DNA from: an uncultured Collinsella sp. | Lineage (GTDB): Bacteria > Actinomycetota > Coriobacteriia > Coriobacteriales > Coriobacteriaceae | Assembly: GCA_900550595.1 (NCBI GenBank) | Contig: URTB01000008.1 | Coordinates: 1-18,589, forward strand | Direction of reading: 5' to 3' | DNA length: 18,589 nucleotides | Shown: positions 1 through 6,602 of the stretch, piece after piece | Position numbering within the stretch: the first letter of the stretch is position 1 | Layout: every line of letters begins with the position of its first letter | Made by a program: the position numbers and the translations under genes | Notes under the pieces: model-generated | What the model was told of the DNA's origin: nothing | Database searches by the model: none | What the model saw: the letters and a program-made list of their open reading frames with translations, nothing else

Positions 1-306
1 CTTGATCGCTATATGGAGTTTATTACCACGACGGGCGAGGCGGGGCGCTCCAAGCAGTTCCCCGACGTGTACGAGCTGGCGTTGCGTTGCCTGGAAGAGC
101 GCCACGGGCACAAGTTCGAGCGCGCTTGGGTATTTGAGGACGCCGTCTTTGGACTTAAGAGCTCTGGCACTGCAGGCTTTAAGCGCGTGGGTATCCATGA
201 CCCGCACGGCCGTATGGAGCGCGACGAGGTGCGTGCCAACTGCGACATCTTTATCGACAGCTATGAGGACCTTGACCTGGCCCGCGTTCTTGAGTTTGAG
301 GGCTAG
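1..306 (+). CDS. HAD-family phosphatase/phosphoglucomutase-like hydrolase, C-terminal part (5' end outside window)
   Basis: The reading frame is open from the first base and stops with TAG at 304-306, so only the last 101 residues are present. The segment VFEDAVFGLKSSGTAGFK (about residues 43-60 of the fragment), followed by VGIHD, is the classic C-terminal HAD subfamily IA block. There the ED pair helps bind Mg2+ and the G-x3-A-x-AG-like helix follows, as in beta-phosphoglucomutases and phosphoglycolate phosphatases. Enzymes of this type hydrolyse or isomerise small phosphorylated metabolites in the cytoplasm. The nucleophile DxD motif and the cap domain that set substrate choice lie upstream, so the substrate cannot be named. 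The following gene starts 9 bases later, so the two are probably co-transcribed. The family call is solid; the specific function is unknown. Confidence 0.85.
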   Translation, partial: LDRYMEFITTTGEAGRSKQFPDVYELALRCLEERHGHKFERAWVFEDAVFGLKSSGTAGFKRVGIHDPHGRMERDEVRANCDIFIDSYEDLDLARVLEFEG

Positions 307-315
307 GCGAGGGCC

Positions 316-957
316 GTGGCTTGCAAAGTATTAGTGGTTTGCGGCTCGCCGGTGGTGGCGAGCCCCGAGTTGCTGCGCCACCTGGCGGGGGAGTGCGACC
401 ACATCGTAGCCGTAGACCGCGGACTCGACGCGCTGTTGGGGGCCGGGATAGGCTGCGACGTCTACGTGGGTGACGCCGACACCGTTAGCGATGAGGGACG
501 CGCTCTGGTCGATGCCGCTGCCGATTTTGAGGCGGAGCGTCATAACCCCTACAAGGATTATACCGACCTGGCTCTGGCGCTCGATTCCGTCCGCCGCCGC
601 TGGCCGAGTGCCGAAGTGGTTGCGACCTGCGCCACCGGCGGCCGCCCGGACATGGCTCTGTCTGTGTTAGGGCTACTGGCAGGCTATGCGGATGCCCCTG
701 TCTGGATCGAAGAAGACGAAGTGACGGCCAGAATCCTGCACCAGGATGAGACCTGGACCATCGAGGGTGCCGAGGGCAAAACCTTCTCCATCATCGCCAT
801 AGCCCCCAACACCGAGATAAGCGAACACGGCCTAGAGTGGGAACTAGATCACAGCCCCCTCGGCCTGTTAGCCGACACGGGCATCTCTAATGTCGTCAGG
901 AAAACGGCCAGGATCCAAGTCCACCAAGGCGTCGCGATCGCCTACCTCTACAAGTGA
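316..957 (+). CDS. thiN: Thiamine pyrophosphokinase
   Basis: This 213-residue protein has the usual length for the family, which converts thiamine plus ATP to thiamine diphosphate and AMP in the cytosol. Visible family motifs, in order, are GDADTV (52-57, the usual GDxDS-type acidic Mg-ATP motif), KDYTD (80-84) and TGGRPD (107-112). A C-terminal beta domain carries GISNVV, close to the SN-x-x motif that contacts thiamine. The start is GTG at 316: it gives an N-terminus that runs straight into the first beta strand (CKVLVVCGS), and a purine-rich AGGCGAGGG lies just upstream. The final residue of the usual TGGRxDH motif is Met here (TGGRPDM), a small deviation. The gene follows the HAD gene by 9 bases and looks like ordinary backbone rather than part of the polysaccharide locus. 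Confidence 0.9.
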   Translation: MACKVLVVCGSPVVASPELLRHLAGECDHIVAVDRGLDALLGAGIGCDVYVGDADTVSDEGRALVDAAADFEAERHNPYKDYTDLALALDSVRRRWPSAEVVATCATGGRPDMALSVLGLLAGYADAPVWIEEDEVTARILHQDETWTIEGAEGKTFSIIAIAPNTEISEHGLEWELDHSPLGLLADTGISNVVRKTARIQVHQGVAIAYLYK

Positions 958-972
958 GGTATCGCCGTGTGA

Positions 973-1054
973 GGGTTTTATCGGGACGGTGGGTTAATTG
1001 ACTGATTTTGCCGAAGTCAAAATCAGTCAATTCAGCCCCGTCCCAGGAAAACCC
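973..1054. repeat. Long nested intergenic inverted repeat (hairpin)
   Basis: Three nested pairs of complementary arms surround one centre. The inner arms are perfect 15-mers, 996-1010 and 1018-1032, with a 7-base loop. The middle arms GGGACGG (983-989) and CCGTCCC (1038-1044) and the outer arms GGGTTTT (973-979) and AAAACCC (1048-1054) also match exactly, separated by short internal loops. It sits between the thiN stop and the promoter of the polysaccharide locus. No T-run follows the stem on either strand, so it is not a textbook intrinsic terminator. It may be a dispersed palindromic element of the MITE/REP kind that also insulates the two transcription units. Arms and coordinates are read directly; the role is a guess. 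Confidence 0.75.
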
Positions 1055-1084
1055 GTAAGAAAGAAGATCAACCCAAAAAACTTC

Positions 1085-1113
1085 TTGCACAACTAAGAAT
1101 CTTCCCCTATAGT
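1085..1113 (+). promoter_or_regulatory. Sigma70-type promoter of the polysaccharide locus
   Basis: TTGCAC (1085-1090) and TATAGT (1108-1113) are each close to consensus and separated by exactly 17 bases. This places the transcript start near 1120, a short distance before the first gene of the locus. It is the only good promoter I could see ahead of the run of tightly packed genes that follows, so it probably drives all or most of them. Confidence 0.7.
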
Positions 1114-1135
1114 ACTACCTCGTCACGGGGACGTA

Positions 1136-1924
1136 GTGCTGGAAGAGAAGGTGCAAAATAATCAAATGGGGGATTCGGCAGCGCTTGCTGTTACGCTTGA
1201 GGACAGGCGCGAGGCTGCCAAGCTTAACAATGTTGGAAAGCATGAGCCGAAGCTGACGGAGAACGGTATCCCGGCCGACGTGCTGGAAAAGTTGTTGCCT
1301 GGGGACGATATTATTGAGTTGGAAGAACCCGTTGTTAACGGTGGACTCTTCTACCGCTTTATCAAGCGATCTTTCGATGTTATCTCATGCGGGTGCGCGC
1401 TCATCATTCTCGCGATCCCGATGGCTGTTATTGCCGTCAAGATTAAGAGTGAATCCGAAGGACCCGTCATTTACGCGCAGCGTCGCGTTGGCAAAGATGG
1501 CAAGGTCTTTAATATTTACAAGTTCCGCAGCATGTATACCGATGCTGAATCTCGTGGTGCCCAGTGGGCTCAGGACGAAGATCCGCGCGTAACGCCGTTT
1601 GGTAAGTTTATGCGCAAGACGCGTCTGGACGAGATCCCCCAGTTCTGGAATGTCTTTAAGGGCGATATGAGTCTTATCGGTCCGCGCCCCGAGCGTCCTG
1701 CGTTTTGCAATGCGTTTGAGAAGCGTATTCACGGATGGCATTACCGCACTATGGTCCGTCCGGGCATTTCCGGTCTTGCCCAGGTAACGGGTGGCTATGA
1801 CCTACTTCCCAGTGAGAAGGTCAAGTTTGACCTTGAGTACATCAAGACAAGAAACATCAAGAAGGATATTACGATCATGCTTAAGACGCTTGGCGTCGTG
1901 AGTACGGGCGATGGTGCTCGCTAA
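1136..1924 (+). CDS. Priming phosphoglycosyl transferase (bacterial sugar transferase, undecaprenyl-phosphate sugar phosphotransferase)
   Basis: It transfers a sugar 1-phosphate from a UDP-sugar to undecaprenyl phosphate at the inner face of the membrane, the first step of repeat-unit assembly. The C-terminal ~185 residues are a complete bacterial sugar transferase domain. KRSFD (77-81) precedes a single hydrophobic re-entrant segment (about 83-103). Then come KFRSM (129-133), the catalytic Asp-Glu pair D165-E166 within [23 protein letters not shown] (176-186) and [10 protein letters not shown] (208-217). There is no N-terminal multi-pass domain as in WbaP/CpsE; instead about 70 soluble, acidic residues precede the domain. 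The start is uncertain: GTG 1136 has GGGGAC close upstream, while in-frame GTG 1151 and ATG 1166 are alternatives. The stop TAA shares its last A with the next ATG. Which sugar is transferred cannot be read from sequence. Confidence 0.92.
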   Translation: MLEEKVQNNQMGDSAALAVTLEDRREAAKLNNVGKHEPKLTENGIPADVLEKLLPGDDIIELEEPVVNGGLFYRFIKRSFDVISCGCALIILAIPMAVIAVKIKSESEGPVIYAQRRVGKDGKVFNIYKFRSMYTDAESRGAQWAQDEDPRVTPFGKFMRKTRLDEIPQFWNVFKGDMSLIGPRPERPAFCNAFEKRIHGWHYRTMVRPGISGLAQVTGGYDLLPSEKVKFDLEYIKTRNIKKDITIMLKTLGVVSTGDGAR

Positions 1925-3132
1925 TGAAAATTCTGGTTGTTTGCCAGCACTATTGGCCGGAGCCTTTTAACACTTCCGATGTATGCGAGGAGCTTGTTAA
2001 AAGGGGTCATAGCGTCTCTGTCATCACCGGACTGCCTAATACAGGCATGCCAAATTCTGACATTCCCGTTGAGTATAAAAACAGAGGTGGGCAAGTTGAG
2101 TTTCATAATGGCGTAACCATCTATCGTGCCAACTTGCAACCACGGAAAACGGGTGCAATAAATCGCGTAAAGAACTATATCTCCTTCTGGCATAACGCAA
2201 ATAAGCTTGCCCGAACGCTCAATGAAGAATTTGATGTTGTCCTAGGGTATCAGTTTTCGCCTGTAATGCAGGTTGACCCCGGTCTTGTCTATGCTCGCAA
2301 ACATCATAAAAAAATGCTGCTGTATTGCTTTGATTTATGGCCCGTAAGTCTTACAGCTGGCGGTTTTTCTGAAACATCGCTGCCTTACAAGTGGATGTCG
2401 GCTGTCTCAAAGAGGATTTATAAGCAAGCTGATCGCATTGCGGTAACATCGCCTCTGTTTGATGAATATTTTTCAAGCAGCCTTGGAATCGAACGAGAGG
2501 CCTCGGCGTACTTACCTCAATATGCTGACGATGCATTTTCTGATTGTGCTAGATGTCCTTGCGAAGGCTATGACCCGGCAAAAACAAATTTAACTTTTGC
2601 GGGCAACGTGGGGCAAGCACAATCAGTTTTAACCATTGTTGAAGCTGCCAGCATTCTTCAGAAAGAATCGAATCTCGTTTTTCATGTTGTTGGTTCCGGA
2701 TCGCGCCTGGAGCAATGTAAGGCCAGGGCCACGGAACTTGGCTTGAACAACATTGTGTTTCACGGGCGCAAGCCAATTGAGGACATGCCTCGCTACTACG
2801 GTGCGTCTGACGCGATGATCGTCACGTTCGAAGATAGTCCGATGGCTACTTATACGTTGCCACGAAAAGTCACCACTTATATGGCAGCTGGAAAACCGAT
2901 TTTGGCAGCGCTTTCAGGTGAAACCAAACGAGTAATTGATGATGCAAAATGCGGTTTCTGTTGCGATATCGAAGATGCCGAAGGTCTTGCACGAATTGCC
3001 TCGCAGTTTGCTGGACTTTCCGACACAGGGCATCTTGGCAATAACGCAAAAGCTTATTACGAGCGCTATTTCACGAAGAAGCTGTTCTTCGACAAGCTCG
3101 AAAAACTACTTACTCAACTAGTGGAGGATTAA
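1924..3132 (+). CDS. GT4-family glycosyltransferase, WbuB-like
   Basis: This 402-residue GT-B fold enzyme starts with [15 protein letters not shown], a typical opening of WbuB-type GT4 enzymes. FDLWPVS follows in the N-terminal domain, then the nucleotide-binding C-terminal domain (FAGNVGQAQ near 227, VFHVVGSGSR, and LPRKVTTYMAAGKPI near 315). In E. coli O-antigen loci WbuB is associated with the L-FucNAc genes fnlABC. Here the gene sits directly in front of the equivalent capEFG set, so transfer of L-FucNAc is a reasonable guess, not a demonstrated fact. The gene is distinctly AT-richer than its downstream neighbour: 23 of 60 bases are G or C at 2581-2640, against 39 of 60 at 3181-3240. This suggests a separate origin. 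It overlaps the upstream stop by one base, and its own 3' end (GGAGG at 3123-3127) supplies the ribosome site for capE. Confidence 0.9.
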   Translation: MKILVVCQHYWPEPFNTSDVCEELVKRGHSVSVITGLPNTGMPNSDIPVEYKNRGGQVEFHNGVTIYRANLQPRKTGAINRVKNYISFWHNANKLARTLNEEFDVVLGYQFSPVMQVDPGLVYARKHHKKMLLYCFDLWPVSLTAGGFSETSLPYKWMSAVSKRIYKQADRIAVTSPLFDEYFSSSLGIEREASAYLPQYADDAFSDCARCPCEGYDPAKTNLTFAGNVGQAQSVLTIVEAASILQKESNLVFHVVGSGSRLEQCKARATELGLNNIVFHGRKPIEDMPRYYGASDAMIVTFEDSPMATYTLPRKVTTYMAAGKPILAALSGETKRVIDDAKCGFCCDIEDAEGLARIASQFAGLSDTGHLGNNAKAYYERYFTKKLFFDKLEKLLTQLVED

Positions 3133-3135
3133 TTA

Positions 3136-4194
3136 ATGACAGGCACTTCCGCATTCAAAGACAAGACCCTCATGATCACGGGCGGCACCGGCTCGTTCGG
3201 CAACACTGTGCTCAAGCACTTCATGGACACCGACCTGGCCGAGATCCGCATCTTCTCGCGCGACGAGAAGAAGCAGGACGACATGCGCCACCGCCTGCAG
3301 GAGAAGTCCCCGGAGCTCGCCTCTAAGGTGCGCTTCTTCATCGGCGACGTCCGCAACGCCCAGAGCGTGCGCGACGCCATGCACGGCGTGGACTACATCT
3401 TCCACGCCGCCGCCCTGAAGCAGGTTCCCTCCTGCGAGTTCTTCCCCATGGAGGCCGTGCGCACCAACGTCATCGGCACGGACAACGTCCTGCACGCCGC
3501 GATTGACGAGGGCGTGGACCGCGTCGTGTGCCTGTCCACCGACAAGGCGGCCTACCCCATCAACGCCATGGGCAAGTCCAAGGCCATGATGGAGTCCATC
3601 ATCTACGCCAACGCCCGCAACGGCGCCGGCCGCACAACCATCTGCTGCACCCGCTACGGCAACGTCATGTGCTCGCGCGGCAGCGTCATCCCGCTGTTCA
3701 TCGACCGCATCCGCAAGGGCGAGCCACTCACCGTCACCGACCCCAACATGACTCGCTTCCTCATGAACCTGGACGAGGCCGTGGACCTGGTGCAGTTCGC
3801 CTTCGAGCACGCCAACCCCGGCGACCTGTTCATCCAGAAGGCGCCGGCGTCGACCATCGGCGACCTCGCCGAGGCCGTGCAGGAGGTTTTCGGCCGCGTG
3901 GGCACCCAGGTGATCGGTACCCGCCACGGCGAGAAGCTCTTCGAGACTCTCATGACCCGCGAGGAGCGCCTGCGCGCCGAAGACATGGGCGGCTACTACC
4001 GCGTCGCCTGCGACTCGCGCGACCTGAATTACGACAAGTTCGTCGTGGACGGCGAGGTGGAAACCCAGGCCGACGAGTCCTACACCTCCCACAACACCGA
4101 GAGGCTCGACGTGGAGGGCACCGTCGCCAAGATCAAGACCGCCGAGTACGTGCAGCTGGCCCTGGAGGGCCGCGAGCACGAGGCGGTGCAGTAG
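3136..4194 (+). CDS. capE: UDP-GlcNAc 4,6-dehydratase/5-epimerase (CapE/FnlA type)
   Basis: First enzyme of UDP-L-FucNAc synthesis: it removes water across C4-C6 of UDP-GlcNAc and inverts C5, giving the L-arabino-4-keto-6-deoxy sugar. The 352-residue protein begins with the NAD(P)-binding TGGTGSFG (15-22). The active-site region STDKAAYPINAMGKSK (134-149) carries Met145-x3-Lys149 in place of the usual Tyr-x3-Lys, the atypical motif reported for Staphylococcus CapE, together with the D136-K137 pair used in FlaA1-type dehydratases. TRYGNVM and a conserved GEKLFETLM segment follow. The start ATG lies 8 bases after a perfect GGAGG that overlaps the end of the preceding gene. Codons end almost always in G or C, sharply different from the preceding glycosyltransferase gene. 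Confidence 0.95.
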   Translation: MTGTSAFKDKTLMITGGTGSFGNTVLKHFMDTDLAEIRIFSRDEKKQDDMRHRLQEKSPELASKVRFFIGDVRNAQSVRDAMHGVDYIFHAAALKQVPSCEFFPMEAVRTNVIGTDNVLHAAIDEGVDRVVCLSTDKAAYPINAMGKSKAMMESIIYANARNGAGRTTICCTRYGNVMCSRGSVIPLFIDRIRKGEPLTVTDPNMTRFLMNLDEAVDLVQFAFEHANPGDLFIQKAPASTIGDLAEAVQEVFGRVGTQVIGTRHGEKLFETLMTREERLRAEDMGGYYRVACDSRDLNYDKFVVDGEVETQADESYTSHNTERLDVEGTVAKIKTAEYVQLALEGREHEAVQ

Positions 4195-4195
4195 G

Positions 4196-5413
4196 GTGCG
4201 CGTACTCGTCACTGGCGCCAGGGGCTTCGTCGGGAGGAACCTCTGCTGCGCGCTCAAGAACATTAGGGACGGCAAGGATCGCCGTGCCAAATACCAGCAA
4301 CTTCTTCCCCTCGAGGTCATGGAGTACGACGTCGACTCGACTCCCGCGGAACTGGAGAACTACTGCTCCCGCGCCGACTTCGTCTTCAACCTGGCCGGCG
4401 TCAACCGCCCCAAGGACCAGGCTGAGTTCATGGAGGGCAACTTCGGGTTCGCCTCCACGCTGCTCGAAACCCTCGAGCGCCACGGGAACACGTGCCCCGT
4501 CATGCTCTCCAGCTCCTCTCAGGCGAGCCTGTCGGGCCGCTTCGAGGGCTCCGTGTACGGCGAGTCCAAACTCGCGGGGGAGGGCCTGTTCCGCGAGTAC
4601 TCGGAGCGCACGGGCACGCCGGTGCTCATCTACCGCTTCCCCAACCTCTACGGCAAGTGGTGCCGCCCGCGCTACAACTCCGCCGTGGCCACCTTCTGCG
4701 ACGCCATCGCCAACGGCCGCCCTTACACCGTGAACGACCCCTCAGTGGAGCTCGAACTCCTCTACATCGACGACCTGGTCGACGAGATGCTGAGCGCCCT
4801 GCTGGGTCAGGAGCACCGCTGCGGTTACGAGGGGCTGAAGCGCGTTGACGGTGATGATTTCTGCTACGTCCCCGACACCGACGTGAAGTCCCTGGGCGAG
4901 ATCGTCTACCTGCTGGGCTGCTTCCGCGACAGCCGCGAGACGCTTACCGTCCCCGACCTTTCGGAGGGTTCCTTCTCCAAGAAGCTTTGGAGCACGTTCC
5001 TTTCCTACTACGAGCCGGGACACTTCGCCTATAGCCTCAAGCCCAACGTCGACGGCCGCGGCTCTTTCACCGAGTTCCTGCGCACCCCGGAGCGCGGCCA
5101 GGTCTCAATCAACGTCTCGAAGCCCGGAATCACCAAGGGCAACCACTGGCACATGAGCAAGTGGGAGAGGTTCCTGGTGGTCTCCGGCACCGCGAGCATC
5201 AAGCTGAGGAAGGTGGGGGAGGACGTCGATGGCAACCCGTTCCCCATCGACGAGTACGTGGTCTCGGGTTCCGACATGCGCGCCGTGGAGATGATTCCCG
5301 GCTACACGCACTCCATCACCAACCTGTCCGACACCGAGGACCTCGTGACGGTCATGTGGGCAAACGAGCCCTTCGACCCCGAGAACCCCGACACCTACTA
5401 CGAGGAGGTCTAG
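4196..5413 (+). CDS. capF: Bifunctional UDP-sugar 3-epimerase/4-reductase (CapF/FnlB type)
   Basis: Second step of the pathway: the C-terminal cupin epimerises C3 of the CapE product and the N-terminal SDR domain reduces C4 with NADPH, giving UDP-N-acetyl-6-deoxy-L-talosamine. The SDR part shows TGARGFVG (6-13), the SSSSQAS serine strand (105-111) and the catalytic Y121-G-E-S-K125. The cupin part begins near residue 285, with GNHWH (315-319) and E324 as probable Zn ligands, plus a late histidine in PGYTHSI. At 405 residues it is somewhat longer than the ~370 of the Staphylococcus enzyme; the extra length lies in and around the SDR domain. The GTG start at 4196 is one base after the capE TAG and gives MRVLVTGARG, the only sensible N-terminus. 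Confidence 0.94.
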   Translation: MRVLVTGARGFVGRNLCCALKNIRDGKDRRAKYQQLLPLEVMEYDVDSTPAELENYCSRADFVFNLAGVNRPKDQAEFMEGNFGFASTLLETLERHGNTCPVMLSSSSQASLSGRFEGSVYGESKLAGEGLFREYSERTGTPVLIYRFPNLYGKWCRPRYNSAVATFCDAIANGRPYTVNDPSVELELLYIDDLVDEMLSALLGQEHRCGYEGLKRVDGDDFCYVPDTDVKSLGEIVYLLGCFRDSRETLTVPDLSEGSFSKKLWSTFLSYYEPGHFAYSLKPNVDGRGSFTEFLRTPERGQVSINVSKPGITKGNHWHMSKWERFLVVSGTASIKLRKVGEDVDGNPFPIDEYVVSGSDMRAVEMIPGYTHSITNLSDTEDLVTVMWANEPFDPENPDTYYEEV

Positions 5414-5417
5414 CCGC

Positions 5418-6602
5418 ATGGGCAAGGACTATTCCGATATCGCATTCCAAGATGACGGCCGCCTGAAGCTCCTGATCATCGTGGGAACCCGCCCCGAGGT
5501 CATCCGCCTGTCCGAGGTCATCAAGAAGTGCCGACGCCACTTCGACTGCCTGCTGGCGCACACCGGGCAGAACTACGACTACACCTTGAACGGCATCTTC
5601 TTCCGCGACCTGTCGCTGGACGACCCGGACGTCTACCTGGACGCCGTGGGCGCCGACCTGGGCGAGACCGTGGGCAACATCATCGCCGCGAGCTACAAGC
5701 TCATGGTGCAGGTGCAGCCCGACGCGCTGCTGATCCTGGGCGACACCAACAGCTGCCTGTCCGCCATCGCGGCAAAGCGCCTGCACATCCCCATCTTCCA
5801 CATGGAGGCGGGCAACCGCTGCAAGGACGAGTGCCTGCCCGAGGAGACAAACCGCCGCATCGTCGACGTGATCTCCGACGTCAACCTGGCCTACTCCGAG
5901 CACGCCCGCCGCTACCTCAAGGACACCGGCTGCGCCCCCGAGCGCACCTACGTCACGGGCTCGCCCATGGCCGAGGTCCTGCGCGCCAACCTTGACAAGA
6001 TCGAGGCCTCCGACGTCCTGGCCGAGCTCGGCCTGGAGCCGAAGAAGTACATGCTGCTGTCCGCCCACCGCGAGGAGAACATCGACACCGAGGCCAACTT
6101 CACGAGCCTGTTCACCGCGATCAACGCGCTGGCCGAGAAATACGACATGCCGATCCTGTACTCCTGCCACCCGCGCTCCCGCAAGCGCCTGGAGGCCACG
6201 GGCTTTCAGCTGGACCCGCGCGTGCGTATGCACGAACCCATGGGCTTCCACGACTACAACTGCCTGCAGATGAATGCCTTCGCGGTGGTGTCCGACTCCG
6301 GCACGTTGCCCGAGGAGTCCAGCTTCTTCGCGAGCGTCGGCCACCCGTTCCCGGCCGTGTGCATTCGCACCTCCACCGAGCGCCCCGAGGCGCTGGATAA
6401 GGCCTGCTTCACGCTCGCCGGCATCTCCGAGAAAGGGCTGCTGCAGGCCGTCCACACCGCCGTCGAGCTCGATGCGGAGGGCTCGCTGCCCGAGGCCCCC
6501 GTGCTCGACTATGCCGACGAGACCGTGTCCACCAAGGTGGTCAAGATCATCCAGAGCTACACCGGCGTCGTGGACAAAATGGTGTGGAGGAAGAGCCTCT
6601 AG
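5418..6602 (+). CDS. capG: UDP-N-acetyl-6-deoxy-L-talosamine 2-epimerase (CapG/FnlC type), WecB superfamily
   Basis: Last step of the cassette: inversion at C2 to give UDP-L-FucNAc, by the elimination-readdition chemistry of UDP-GlcNAc 2-epimerases. Superfamily motifs are all present: GTRPEVIRL (23-31), HTGQNYD (48-54), GDTNS (108-112), HMEAGNR (128-134), PEETNRR (141-147), SAHREEN (215-221), SDSGTLPEES (292-301) and TERPE (320-324). EAGNR rather than the EAGLR of WecB, together with the capE/capF context, favours the CapG/FnlC subfamily over a ManNAc-producing WecB. AGGAGG at 5403-5408 lies 9 bases before the ATG. The stop TAG shares its G with the GTG start of the next gene. About 15 residues precede the first strand, slightly more than usual. 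Confidence 0.94.
   Translation: MGKDYSDIAFQDDGRLKLLIIVGTRPEVIRLSEVIKKCRRHFDCLLAHTGQNYDYTLNGIFFRDLSLDDPDVYLDAVGADLGETVGNIIAASYKLMVQVQPDALLILGDTNSCLSAIAAKRLHIPIFHMEAGNRCKDECLPEETNRRIVDVISDVNLAYSEHARRYLKDTGCAPERTYVTGSPMAEVLRANLDKIEASDVLAELGLEPKKYMLLSAHREENIDTEANFTSLFTAINALAEKYDMPILYSCHPRSRKRLEATGFQLDPRVRMHEPMGFHDYNCLQMNAFAVVSDSGTLPEESSFFASVGHPFPAVCIRTSTERPEALDKACFTLAGISEKGLLQAVHTAVELDAEGSLPEAPVLDYADETVSTKVVKIIQSYTGVVDKMVWRKSL

Noticed and set aside
996..1032. Reading the intergenic hairpin as an intrinsic terminator of thiN
   Set aside because: The stem is strong but no run of T follows on the plus strand, and none on the minus strand, so a repeat element fits better.
3133..4320. Long open frame on the minus strand opposite capE (395 codons)
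   Set aside because: It is a shadow frame produced by GC-ending codons of capE; the translation is low-complexity in His, Val, Gly and Ala and has no family motif.
5352..6455. Long open frame on the minus strand opposite capG (367 codons)
   Set aside because: Same cause: strict G/C third positions in capG leave the opposite strand free of stops. capG itself has every expected motif.
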